From assembly GCA_046296435.1 (NCBI GenBank), contig JBKBLI010000066.1, positions 1-18,157 on the forward strand: a stretch of 18,157 nucleotides of DNA, in the 5' to 3' direction. This stretch comes from M3007 sp046296435 (GTDB lineage Bacteria; Bacteroidota; Bacteroidia; Chitinophagales; Saprospiraceae). A program made the translations under genes and the position numbers. The notes under the pieces were generated by a model. The model made no database searches. It had not been told where the DNA came from and saw only the letters and a program-made list of their open reading frames with translations. Below are positions 6,514 to 14,981 of this stretch, in pieces; within the stretch, counting starts at the first letter, position 1, and each line of letters begins with the position of its first letter.

Positions 6514-7881
6514 ATGAATCAACAAAGCACGCCGAGCCTATCGCTCGCCAATCCGCACCCTGCGGGCCTTCACGCTTCGCAAAAAGCAGCCTTGGCTTTG
6601 GCTGGATTGGGGCTCCTTGGTTTTTTGATTGCTTGGGTTTCCGGCGAGAGTTGGTCGCCGGCCATTTCGTTGGCTGCGGCTGTCGCATCCGTCGGGGTAG
6701 GCGCCGTTTGGTATGCGCGCGCTACTTACGCCCGTCAACCTGAAGGGATCAAAAACAATGGCGTTATGTTTGGCAGCCTGAGCAATCGGGGCGTTGCCGC
6801 TTGGGTGCTGGGGGTGTTTGTGACGGGCTTCTATGTGTGTCTGTACTGGTTTCCGGGAGCATTGAAAGGACTGATTGATCTGTTTGATCCTTTGAGCTGG
6901 GCGCTCCGGGGGCGCAAAGCGGATCAGTGGTTTGTTTACGGCTCTTTTTACACGATGGCTGTGACGTTTATGGGCGTAAAGTTCATGTACAAGTACCGCC
7001 ACAGCCGCTATCAATTGATCCGCACGGCATCGGTTATGTTTTTTCAATTGATTTTTGCGTATCTGATACCGGCATTTATGTTGCTGATGAATCAACCGGA
7101 GTTTTACTTCAGTTATTTTTGGCCCTTGAAATACGATTACTTGTTTCCGGGCACGGTTAGTTATCTGATGAAGCAGCCCGGCGGGCTTGGCGTGTTTTTG
7201 GTGTTTTGGGGCGCGATGATGAGCGTGGTTGCCGTGCCGACGCTGACGTATTTTTTTGGCAAAAGATGGTATTGCTCCTGGGTATGCGGTTGCGGCGCGT
7301 TGGCCGAAACGGCGGGCGATCCGTTTCGGGCATTGTCGGACAAATCTTTGCGCGCCTGGCGTATAGAGCGTTGGCTGATACATAGCGTGCTGATATTTGT
7401 CGTGCTGACTACGTTGCTCCTTTGGCTCAATTCGTGGCAGAAAGGCGGGTTGTTGGGCGGCTGGTCGCAGGGCTTTTCGAAGACTTACGGATTTTTGATC
7501 GGGGCTACGTTTTCGGGCGTAGTCGGCACGGGGTTTTACCCGATCCTGGGCAACCGTGTATGGTGTCGCTTTGGATGCCCGCAAGCCGCTATTCTGGGGA
7601 TATTCCAACGTTATTTTTCGCGCTTTCGGATTACGACCAACGGCGGTCAGTGTATCAGTTGCGGCAACTGCTCGACCTATTGCGAAATGGGCATCGACGT
7701 GAAGTCTTACGCCCAACGCGGACAGGATGTTGTGCGGGCGAGTTGCGTAGGTTGCGGTATTTGTTCGGCCGTGTGTCCGCGCGGCGTGCTTCGCCTGGAG
7801 AATGCGGCGTCCGACGTTGCCCAGCGCGCCGTCGAATTGCGCGCCCTACACATCTCGGAGCAGGGTGTGCGTCTGGAGTGA
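6514..7881 (+). CDS. Polytopic membrane 4Fe-4S protein (NapH/NosR/CcoG-like)
   Basis: 455 residues. About eight hydrophobic segments are visible (roughly 27-42, 50-67, 93-112, 140-158, 172-192, 225-247, 288-306 and 325-343). Two membrane-proximal cysteine motifs, CSWVCGCG (C254, C258, C260) and CRFGCP (C351, C355), are typical of the NapH/NosR family. Two 4Fe-4S ferredoxin motifs follow near the C terminus: C380-x2-C-x2-C-x3-C390 and C411-x2-C-x2-C-x3-C421-P. The first cluster motif lacks the usual following proline (CEMG). Relatives shuttle electrons between membrane quinols or flavoproteins and periplasmic or cytoplasmic oxidoreductases. Given the FAD oxidoreductase directly upstream, I infer electron flow NAD(P)H to FAD to Fe-S to an unidentified acceptor. 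No terminal reductase is seen in the window. Confidence 0.85.
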   Translation: MNQQSTPSLSLANPHPAGLHASQKAALALAGLGLLGFLIAWVSGESWSPAISLAAAVASVGVGAVWYARATYARQPEGIKNNGVMFGSLSNRGVAAWVLGVFVTGFYVCLYWFPGALKGLIDLFDPLSWALRGRKADQWFVYGSFYTMAVTFMGVKFMYKYRHSRYQLIRTASVMFFQLIFAYLIPAFMLLMNQPEFYFSYFWPLKYDYLFPGTVSYLMKQPGGLGVFLVFWGAMMSVVAVPTLTYFFGKRWYCSWVCGCGALAETAGDPFRALSDKSLRAWRIERWLIHSVLIFVVLTTLLLWLNSWQKGGLLGGWSQGFSKTYGFLIGATFSGVVGTGFYPILGNRVWCRFGCPQAAILGIFQRYFSRFRITTNGGQCISCGNCSTYCEMGIDVKSYAQRGQDVVRASCVGCGICSAVCPRGVLRLENAASDVAQRAVELRALHISEQGVRLE

Positions 7882-8008
7882 GGGTGTTGTGTCGGCTGAC
7901 GCCCCCTCTAAATGGGCCTATGCAGTCGGCAGGCGTTCCCGATAGCGCGGCAAATTGACCAAAGCGTGCCCCGTATCCATGTCTGGACGTATTTTCCGCA
8001 CTTGTCTC

Positions 8009-8016
8009 TATCTTTG
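8009..8016 (+). promoter_or_regulatory. Bacteroidota-type -7 promoter element for the phosphoesterase
   Basis: TATCTTTG is a full match to TAnnTTTG and ends only 4 nt before the ATG at 8021. If used, transcription would begin at or within the start codon, giving a leaderless mRNA. A -33 TTG at the normal distance is not evident. Confidence 0.45.
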
Positions 8017-8020
8017 TTCC

Positions 8021-8521
8021 ATGAAACGCATCGGCCTGATCTCCGATACCCATTCGCACTTAGACGAACGTCTGTGGGGCTATCTTGATTGCTGCGACGA
8101 GGTGTGGCACGCGGGCGACTTTGGCAGCATGGCCGTGGCTGCCGCGCTCCGGGCTTTCAGGCCCTTGCGCGGTGTGTATGGCAATATCGACGGCCGGGAT
8201 ATCCGCGCGGATTTTCCTTTGGATTTGCGCTTTGAGTGTGAGGGCGTTCCGGTCTGGATGACCCACATCGGAGGGTACCCGGGGCGTTATGCGCCCCGCC
8301 TCAAACCGCTCTTGCGGGAGGATCCGCCGAGGGGCGGGCTGTTTGTGGCCGGGCATTCGCATATCCTAAAGGTGGCGCCCGACCGCGAAGGCGGCTTTCT
8401 GCACCTCAATCCGGGGGCTTGCGGTCTGGAGGGCTGGCACAAGGTTAAGACCATTTTACGGTTTACGTTGTCGGCGGGCGCCATTTCGGATTTGGAGGTC
8501 GTCGAGTGGCCTAAGTTTTGA
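8021..8521 (+). CDS. YfcE/MJ0936-type calcineurin-like metallophosphoesterase
   Basis: 166 residues, the usual size of this small phosphodiesterase family. The metal-binding signature is complete: SDTHSH (D9, H11), HAGDFGS (D33), GNIDGRD (N55), TH (H82) and GHSH (H112, H114). These residues hold two divalent metals in a cytosolic alpha-beta-beta-alpha fold; relatives hydrolyse phosphodiesters, and the physiological substrate is generally unknown. I chose the ATG at 8021 because the homologous core begins at KRIGLISDTH. An in-frame TTG at 7955 would add 22 residues without resemblance to the family. The gene lies 139 nt after the 4Fe-4S gene and converges on the subtilase. Confidence 0.9.
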   Translation: MKRIGLISDTHSHLDERLWGYLDCCDEVWHAGDFGSMAVAAALRAFRPLRGVYGNIDGRDIRADFPLDLRFECEGVPVWMTHIGGYPGRYAPRLKPLLREDPPRGGLFVAGHSHILKVAPDREGGFLHLNPGACGLEGWHKVKTILRFTLSAGAISDLEVVEWPKF

Positions 8522-8640
8522 AGCGTTGTCCCCGCTCTGTTTCTACGCGCCAGATCGCATTTTTGGGTAAAAAAGGACACGAGCGAGACCCGCTCCATGC
8601 CCCCTGACCCGTTTTGGTATTCTCAGAGGTTTGCAGCGCC

Positions 8641-11334
8641 TTATCCGGCGAGGACGATGCGCATGACGACTGACCGGGCGCCATCTTTGATCCTCAAGAA
8701 GTAAATTCCGGCCCCGCATTTGGGCATTTCCAAACGCCAGAGATCGGGCGCCGTTTGTTTTTTCTCCAAAAAAACAGCGCGCCCCGTCGCATCGTAGGCG
8801 GCGATGAGAACGTCCGCGGCGGTGGGCGACCGCAGCCAGAAGGCCCCGGTCGAGGGATTGGGGAACAGGGCAAAGGGCGCGGGTGCGGGGTGTCGGGCGT
8901 TGACGCTTCCGGAATCCAGATGGACGCAGTAATCGATGGCTTGTCCGAATGAAAAAGTTTCGCAGGCGCCCGGCGGCTGTGCGAACGCCATTTGAGATTT
9001 CATGACGACGCGCATTCGCGTCAACCCTTCTATGCCCGATTCTGGCGTGTAGATCCATCCTTCAGCCGTCTCGTCGAGCGCAAACCCGGGGTCGAAGGCC
9101 AGTTCGTCGTCGGTGAATTCGCCGTTGCCGTCGTAGTCCACATACAGCCGGAAGAACTGATTGGTCGGGGCGCCAATGAAGTCCGGTACAATCTGTACGG
9201 GGATAGCTTCGAGCGGCGCCAGAAGGGGCGCGTCCGTCGCCAGGCTGGCAAAGTTCAGGTACCCGGCGCTGTTGTTGTTGGGTTGGTGCGTCCAGTCTCC
9301 GATCTTGATCTGACGTATCCATTGGTGCGCAGCCGAGTTGGCGCCGGCAGCGCAGTAATTCTGCTCTGTGCAGGGGCCGCAACTTTGGGTGGCTGCCGTC
9401 AGGATATCCGACCAATCGCTGAGCGCGCTATCGGGGCAGGCCGAACGGACCTGAACTTCGTACAGCGCGCAGGGTTCGAGATCTGTCAGCGTCCACATGG
9501 GCGTGGGGCTTTGGGCGTGGAGCCAGTCGCCGTTTTTGATCCGGAAGCGTATGTCGTAATGCGTGGCAAAGTCTGGGCCTTCCCACTTCAGCGATAGGTA
9601 TTTGGAGCCGCTTTGGGTGATCATCAGGGCTTGGGGTGGCGTACAGCACCCGCCGCTGGTCACGGCGAGCGGCGCCGACCAGGCGCTGGCAGGTAAGTCT
9701 GCGCACAGATTCCGAAAGCTCAGTTCATAAGTTGCGCAGGGGAGTAATCCGCCCATTGAGAACGGGGAGGCGTCCAGAGGCGTGACGGTCCACGCTGTAT
9801 CGCCTGCCAGACGAAAGCGCAAGAGAGCGGCTGCAGGGTAAGCGTTGATCCACGAAATGCGCAGGCTCTGATATGCTGATCCCACAGCCGAAGTCCACAC
9901 AGGGGGTAAGCATACCCCGCATTCGTCCTGCGCCTGAAGCAGCATGCGGCTCAGATCAAGCGCTCCGCCGGTAAGGGTGATACCATCCAAATCGGCTACG
10001 GGTCTGGCGGCCTGGAGCAGCGTTTGTCGGACCCACAATGCCGCCGCCGCGGGGTCTGAGAGGGCGAGTTGTGCCAGATCGGGGCATGGAGATGCATAGC
10101 GGAGGGAAACGGCGCCGGCTACCAAAGGAGCGGCAAAAGACGTGCCGGACACTGTGGCATAGTTGCCGGGGGCCGCTGTGCTGAGCGCCTCGTGCCCATA
10201 GGCGCCGATGTCCACATTTTTTGCTCCCCAGGCTGCATTGGGCGCGCGCTGGTTGTAGCGATCGAGGTTGGTCACGCTGAGCAGATAGTCGCTGGGGCAG
10301 GCGGTGGGCAGGTCGCCGAGCGCGTCCACGTCGATGGGCAGGTTGGCCGTAGCAGCTACGCTCAGGATGCCGATAGCGCCAAGCGAATCGTAAGCGGCGC
10401 ACCACAATGGCGCGTTGACGGGCTGGCCGAAGTTGACCCCCCAGGAGCAGTTGATCGTAACGACGAAAGCGCCGGAGGCGCCGCCGGTTTCGTTGTAGCG
10501 CTTGCGGGCTTGATAGACGTAGTCAAAGGATTGCAACACGGCCGAGAGCGTGCCGCTGCTTGCCACAAACATGATTTTGACTTGCCAGTTGACGCCGCTG
10601 CCGCCGGTCAGGTTGTTGCCCGCGGCGCCGAGCATGCCGCACACGCCTGTACCGTGCTCTTGCGCGGCGCCGCCGATTTGGTCGTTTTGCGAAAATACGT
10701 TCCAGCCTCGGTGGTCGTCGGTGTAGCCGTTGTCGTCATTGTCGATGCCGTCGCCGGGTATGTCGGCCCAATTGCGCCACAGGTTTGCTTGCAAATCCGC
10801 ATGCGCATAAGCAATCCCGCGATCTATAACTGCTGCGACTATGGTATCGCCTTCGGCGCTGAGCCCGCCGGTGGCGATCGACCAGGCTTCGGGCGCGTTG
10901 ATGTCGGCTTCGGGCATGGAAGTGTTGTGCAAGTGCCACTGTTGGGCGAACAACGGATCGTTGGGCGTAAGGGTATCGGGGGGGTAGGGCAGACCTCGAT
11001 GCGTCAATTGCATGTCAAACTGCGCCGCGAGCGCCATGGGGTGTTCGGCCAGGATCTGTAGATTTTCCCAGTAGTTATCGTCGCGTCCGGTTTGACCGAA
11101 ATCAAAAGCCCAGACGCGCATGAATTTTGCCGCCTCCCATACCTTGACCGCTCGCCCCGGAAATAGTTGCGCCGCCATAGACGAGGCATCAGCCTCTGGT
11201 CGCAAAATAACGAGCGCTCTGTTCGGGATGAAAACGCCGGCATCTTGTGCGCCGGCGCCTTGCGCAACGCTCAAAAGGCAGGCGAAAATGGCCAGGCGCA
11301 TTTGCGCGCATGTGATAAAAAGTCTGCGTTGCAT
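8641..11334 (-). CDS. Secreted subtilisin-like (S8) protease with Fn3, GEVED and T9SS sorting domains
   Basis: 897 residues from the ATG at 11334, chosen because it starts a clear signal peptide (MQRRLF to a cut near AGAQ, about 30 residues); a frame 29 codons longer would add a basic stretch. The S8 domain spans about 136-440. The triad is visible as VIDRG (D171), EHGTG (H227) and SGTSFAAP (S399), with a likely oxyanion Asn at 331, so the protease should be active. Two Cys-containing fibronectin type III-like domains follow (about 482-560 and 564-649), then a GEVED-like domain (about 659-805) holding a calcium-type loop DYDGNGEFTDDE. The C terminus (about 817-897, FALFPNPSTG to the end) is a type A T9SS sorting domain. 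The protein should cross the outer membrane by T9SS and be released or surface-attached. D-x-D repeats near 199-207 suggest another calcium site. Confidence 0.92.
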   Translation of the reverse strand: MQRRLFITCAQMRLAIFACLLSVAQGAGAQDAGVFIPNRALVILRPEADASSMAAQLFPGRAVKVWEAAKFMRVWAFDFGQTGRDDNYWENLQILAEHPMALAAQFDMQLTHRGLPYPPDTLTPNDPLFAQQWHLHNTSMPEADINAPEAWSIATGGLSAEGDTIVAAVIDRGIAYAHADLQANLWRNWADIPGDGIDNDDNGYTDDHRGWNVFSQNDQIGGAAQEHGTGVCGMLGAAGNNLTGGSGVNWQVKIMFVASSGTLSAVLQSFDYVYQARKRYNETGGASGAFVVTINCSWGVNFGQPVNAPLWCAAYDSLGAIGILSVAATANLPIDVDALGDLPTACPSDYLLSVTNLDRYNQRAPNAAWGAKNVDIGAYGHEALSTAAPGNYATVSGTSFAAPLVAGAVSLRYASPCPDLAQLALSDPAAAALWVRQTLLQAARPVADLDGITLTGGALDLSRMLLQAQDECGVCLPPVWTSAVGSAYQSLRISWINAYPAAALLRFRLAGDTAWTVTPLDASPFSMGGLLPCATYELSFRNLCADLPASAWSAPLAVTSGGCCTPPQALMITQSGSKYLSLKWEGPDFATHYDIRFRIKNGDWLHAQSPTPMWTLTDLEPCALYEVQVRSACPDSALSDWSDILTAATQSCGPCTEQNYCAAGANSAAHQWIRQIKIGDWTHQPNNNSAGYLNFASLATDAPLLAPLEAIPVQIVPDFIGAPTNQFFRLYVDYDGNGEFTDDELAFDPGFALDETAEGWIYTPESGIEGLTRMRVVMKSQMAFAQPPGACETFSFGQAIDYCVHLDSGSVNARHPAPAPFALFPNPSTGAFWLRSPTAADVLIAAYDATGRAVFLEKKQTAPDLWRLEMPKCGAGIYFLRIKDGARSVVMRIVLAG

Positions 11335-11681
11335 ACTTTTCGGTTCAGAAAAAGTTGGACGGGTCAGTCGCCGCTTACGTCTTCGTTTGGTTTTGGGGTT
11401 GCAGATGTTTTCGGGCATCACACAAATGACGTGATAAACGCCAATTTGCCCGTATGGTTAATGCCGCCCCCTTTTTTTACTATAAAAAATGCTCAAATGT
11501 CAAAAATGGGCATTACTCTCCTTTGCCAGACAGCGTTCTCCGCTATCCGACACGCGCCGTAAGCGCCTTGGGAGTAGAAAAAGGGTAGAGGCGCGGCGAT
11601 ATAAAACTTTTTGTTTTCAAAAAAAACGTACCTTTGCGCCGGATAATCTAAGTCCTACGAATCGAGATCAGTTAAATCGCC
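11335..11681. other. Intergenic region between divergent subtilase and parC genes
   Basis: 347 bp without a gene that I can support. Bases 11335-11421 could be read as an N-terminal extension of the subtilase but do not look like coding sequence. The right end carries the parC promoter (11629-11636) preceded by a T-rich/A-rich tract at 11608-11626. No convincing promoter element for the subtilase was found. Confidence 0.6.
11629..11636 (+). promoter_or_regulatory. Bacteroidota-type -7 promoter element for parC
   Basis: TACCTTTG is a full match to TAnnTTTG. A TTG at 11611-11613 lies upstream with a 15-nt spacer, shorter than the usual 19 or so. The element is preceded by an A-tract. It predicts a 5' leader of about 40 nt. 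Confidence 0.65.
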
Positions 11682-14360
11682 ATGGCAAAATCAAAAAAAG
11701 ATACCAGCGTGCCGCCCGCCGTATCTCAAAGCGGAGAGGAGAGCGTCGTCACGCTTTCGGGCATGTACCAGAACTACTTCTTAGACTACGCATCCTATGT
11801 GATTCTGGAGCGCGCCGTGCCTGCGCTGGAGGATGGTCTGAAGCCGGTGCAGCGCCGCATCTTGCACGCCATGTATGAGCAACACGACGGGCGCTATCAC
11901 AAGGTGGCCAACCTCATCGGACAGACTATGCAATACCACCCGCACGGCGATGCGGCCATTGGCGACGCTTTGGTCAATTTGGGTCAGCGCGATTTGCTGA
12001 TCGACTGCCAAGGCAACTGGGGCGATTACCGCACGGGCGACTCAGCCGCTGCGCCGCGCTACATCGAGGCCCGCCTCACAAAATTCGCTTTGGATGTGGC
12101 GTTCAATCCTGACACTACCGTTTGGCAACTCAGTTACGATGGGCGCAAGCGCGAACCCGTAAACTTGCCGATGAAATTCCCTCTGGTACTTGCTCAAGGG
12201 GTCGAGGGTATAGCCGTAGGGCTTAGCACCAAAATATTGCCGCACAATTTCGTCGAACTGATCAAGGCCTCGGTTGCCGCGCTCAAAGGCCGCAGGGTAG
12301 AGATTTACCCCGATTTCCCGACCGGCGGCATGATCGACGTGAGCGGCTATAACGCCGGCGAACGCGGCGGTAAGGTGCGGATCAGGGCCAAAATCCGCGA
12401 GGAAGACAAAAAGACCCTCCGCATCACCGAATTGCCCTATGGCGTGACCGTGGGCGACCTGATTGAGTCTATCCTGAAAGCCAATGAAAAAGGACAGATC
12501 AAAATCAAAAAAGTCACGGATAAAACCGCCGCCGAGGTAGATATAGAGATCGAGTTGCAACCCGGTATCAGTCCCGACGTGACGATCGACGCCCTGTATG
12601 CTTTCACCAATTGCGAAGTGAGCGTCAGTCCCAACTGCTGCGTGATCGTGGATAATAAGCCCATTTTTACCAATGTGGCGGAATTGTTGCGCATCAGCGC
12701 CGAACGCACCAAAGACCTGCTCAGGCAGGAGTTGGAAATCCTGCGCGGCGATTTGGAGGAAAAACTGCACTTCGCCTCCCTCGAAAAGATTTTTATCGAA
12801 AAACGAATATACCGCGACATCGAAGAGTGCGAGACCTGGGAGGCGGTGCTGAGCGCCATCGAAAGCGGACTGCGCCGCTATGTAGCCACGCCGTCAGATC
12901 CGGCAGCAGGCTCAGACGGCCGCATACAACTGCTGCGCGACCTGACGCAGGAGGACCTGATCCGGCTCACGGAGATCAAAATCAAGCGCATCTCTAAGTT
13001 CAATACATTCAAGGCCGAAGAGGAGATCGCCAAACTGCGCGACGAATTGGCGCAAACGCTGCACCATTTGGCGCACCTGACCGACTATGCAATCGCCTAC
13101 TTTGAGCGCCTGCTCGACAAGTACGGCAAAGGCCGCGAAAGACGCACTGAAATACAAACTTTCGACGAAATCCGCGCCGCCGAAGTGGTAGCCAACAACG
13201 CCAAGCTATACGTCAACCGCGCGGAGGGCTTTATCGGCACGGGTCTGAAGAAGGATGAGTTCGTACAGGAATGCTCCGATATCGACGATGTGATTGTGTT
13301 TCGTCGCGACGGGGCCATGAAAGTCGTGCGCATCGGCGAAAAGATATTTGTCGGAAAGGACATCGTGCACGTAGCCGTCTGGAAAAAAAACGACGAACGC
13401 ACCACCTACAATCTGGCATATTGGGATGCCAAAGGCGCGCGCGCATACGTCAAGCGCTTCAACGTAACGGCCATCACCCGCGACAAGGATTATCCCGTTG
13501 GCGGAAGCGCCAAAGGCTCCAGGATTCTGTACCTGACCGCCAACCCGAACGGCGAAAGCGAGGTGGTAACGGTAACGCTCAGCCAGAGTTGTACCGCCAA
13601 GGTCAAGGTGTTTGATTACGATTTTGCCGAGCTGGCCATCAAAGGACGCGACGCACAAGGCAATATACTAACCAAATATCCGGTAAAGCAGATTCGCCAA
13701 AAGGAAGTGGGCAAAAGCACCATCGGAGCGCAGCGCATCTGGTACGACGAGGTAACCGGACGCCTGAATATCCAGGAACGCGGGCGCCTGTTGGGCGAAT
13801 TCGATACCGGTCAGCACATCCTGATCCTTTACAACGACGGCTCCTACGAATTGACCGATACCGATCTCTTGCAGCGTTTGGAGACCAAGGATATCATACA
13901 TATTGGCAAGTACGATCCCCAAACGCCAGTCAATGCGGTCTATTTCGACGGTAACAAGGGTTGGACGATGGTCAAACGCTTCCGCATCGAAACCGGAAAA
14001 CTACGCGAGCGCTTCAGTTTTCTGACCGATCATCCTAAGACGAAACTTCTGTTTGCCTCTATGGACCCCAATCCGCGCATACAATACACCATCAAGCTCA
14101 AAGGCAAGTCGCTTCCGGGCGAAGTGAGCCTGGGCGAATTCATGGATGTCAAAGGTTGGAAAGCCGCAGGCAATAAGCTGTGCGATCAGATGCTCAGCGC
14201 CGTCAAGCAGGTCGAGTCGCCCCCGGCGTCCGCGCCTCAGTCCCCTGCGCCCGACTCTCCCGCGCCTACTCAACAGGATTTGTTCAGCCAGTTGAAGGAG
14301 GAAACGCCCCCCATGTCGGATAAACAATCCTACAAGCCGGGAGATGTTATTGAGTTCTGA
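11682..14360 (+). CDS. parC: DNA topoisomerase IV (gyrase-like) subunit A
   Basis: 892 residues. This type IIA topoisomerase subunit cuts and religates duplex DNA and acts with an ATPase B subunit to decatenate chromosomes. The breakage-reunion domain occupies about 25-460: YASYVILERAVPALEDGLKPVQRRIL at the start, YHPHGDAAIGDALV as the quinolone pocket, and the catalytic tyrosine Y127 in AAPRYIEARLT. A coiled-coil region is at about 430-490, then a beta-propeller-like C-terminal domain to about 800, a Pro/Ala/Ser-rich tail, and the ending KPGDVIEF. The overall sequence is of the Bacteroidota ParC type rather than GyrA. At the position of E. coli GyrA Ser83 it has Ala (A91). The B subunit gene is not adjacent. 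The last 17 nt overlap the next gene. Confidence 0.93.
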   Translation: MAKSKKDTSVPPAVSQSGEESVVTLSGMYQNYFLDYASYVILERAVPALEDGLKPVQRRILHAMYEQHDGRYHKVANLIGQTMQYHPHGDAAIGDALVNLGQRDLLIDCQGNWGDYRTGDSAAAPRYIEARLTKFALDVAFNPDTTVWQLSYDGRKREPVNLPMKFPLVLAQGVEGIAVGLSTKILPHNFVELIKASVAALKGRRVEIYPDFPTGGMIDVSGYNAGERGGKVRIRAKIREEDKKTLRITELPYGVTVGDLIESILKANEKGQIKIKKVTDKTAAEVDIEIELQPGISPDVTIDALYAFTNCEVSVSPNCCVIVDNKPIFTNVAELLRISAERTKDLLRQELEILRGDLEEKLHFASLEKIFIEKRIYRDIEECETWEAVLSAIESGLRRYVATPSDPAAGSDGRIQLLRDLTQEDLIRLTEIKIKRISKFNTFKAEEEIAKLRDELAQTLHHLAHLTDYAIAYFERLLDKYGKGRERRTEIQTFDEIRAAEVVANNAKLYVNRAEGFIGTGLKKDEFVQECSDIDDVIVFRRDGAMKVVRIGEKIFVGKDIVHVAVWKKNDERTTYNLAYWDAKGARAYVKRFNVTAITRDKDYPVGGSAKGSRILYLTANPNGESEVVTVTLSQSCTAKVKVFDYDFAELAIKGRDAQGNILTKYPVKQIRQKEVGKSTIGAQRIWYDEVTGRLNIQERGRLLGEFDTGQHILILYNDGSYELTDTDLLQRLETKDIIHIGKYDPQTPVNAVYFDGNKGWTMVKRFRIETGKLRERFSFLTDHPKTKLLFASMDPNPRIQYTIKLKGKSLPGEVSLGEFMDVKGWKAAGNKLCDQMLSAVKQVESPPASAPQSPAPDSPAPTQQDLFSQLKEETPPMSDKQSYKPGDVIEF

Positions 14361-14958
14361 TCCGTCGAACCCGGTTATCCCGCTTTTGACTACCGCATAT
14401 TTGCCCCCGCTGTGGTATTGGCAAAGCGCGCGCGAAGCAGGGGCGGGCATGCTCGAAGCTTGCGAGCATTATCAAAAAGGCTCCTGGCGTAACCGCTGCC
14501 GCATTGCCGGCCCCAATGGCCCTGAGGAACTGAGCATCCCCCTGCTCAGCGGCAAGCATCAGCGTCTGCCCATACGCGAAGTGCGCATCGCCTACGACGA
14601 GCCCTGGCAGCGCACCCATTGGCGGGCCCTGGCTACAGCCTACGGTAGCGCCCCGCTCTACGAATACTATGCGCCGACGCTTCGCCCTTTTTTTGAAAAA
14701 AAATGGACCTTTCTGTTCGATTATAACCTTGCTCTGATGGAATGCCTGATCGCTTTGACGCGCGCCGGTATTCGCATTGCGCTGACCCGGGATTACGCGC
14801 CGTTTCCGGACGGGCGCTATTTAGACTTGCGCGATCGCTCAAAGGTCAGCGCCGCACCCCATTGGGAGCCGAAACCCTACCCGCAGGTTTTTGAGGACCG
14901 ATATGGATTTGTAGCCCGCCTTTCGGTGATAGATGCGCTTTTTTGCGGCGCGCTCTAA
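14344..14958 (+). CDS. WbqC-family protein
   Basis: 204 residues, matching the WbqC-like family: an N-terminal TAYLPPLWYWQ, then HYQKGSWRNRCRIAGPNGPEELSIPL, RLPIREVRIAYDEPWQRTHWRALATAYGSAPLYEYY, and a C-terminal WEPKPYPQVFEDRYGF. Named members lie in O-antigen clusters, but the biochemical function is not established. The protein is soluble with no signal peptide. The ATG at 14344 lies inside the end of parC, overlapping by 17 nt in another frame and preceded by GGGAG, so it is probably translationally coupled to parC. In many Bacteroidota this gene sits near signal peptidase genes instead, from general knowledge rather than from this sequence. Confidence 0.85.
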   Translation: MLLSSDPSNPVIPLLTTAYLPPLWYWQSAREAGAGMLEACEHYQKGSWRNRCRIAGPNGPEELSIPLLSGKHQRLPIREVRIAYDEPWQRTHWRALATAYGSAPLYEYYAPTLRPFFEKKWTFLFDYNLALMECLIALTRAGIRIALTRDYAPFPDGRYLDLRDRSKVSAAPHWEPKPYPQVFEDRYGFVARLSVIDALFCGAL

Positions 14959-14981
14959 ATAAAAGCCTGTATCTTCACCCC

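Noticed and set aside
6538..7716. 392-codon minus-strand frame opposite the 4Fe-4S gene
   Set aside because: The plus strand encodes transmembrane helices and two ferredoxin motifs; the antisense translation is rich in Arg/His/Gln with no domain.
10069..11061. 330-codon plus-strand frame opposite the subtilase catalytic domain
   Set aside because: Antisense to an S8 domain with an intact triad; its Val/Ala/Gly-rich translation has no known family.
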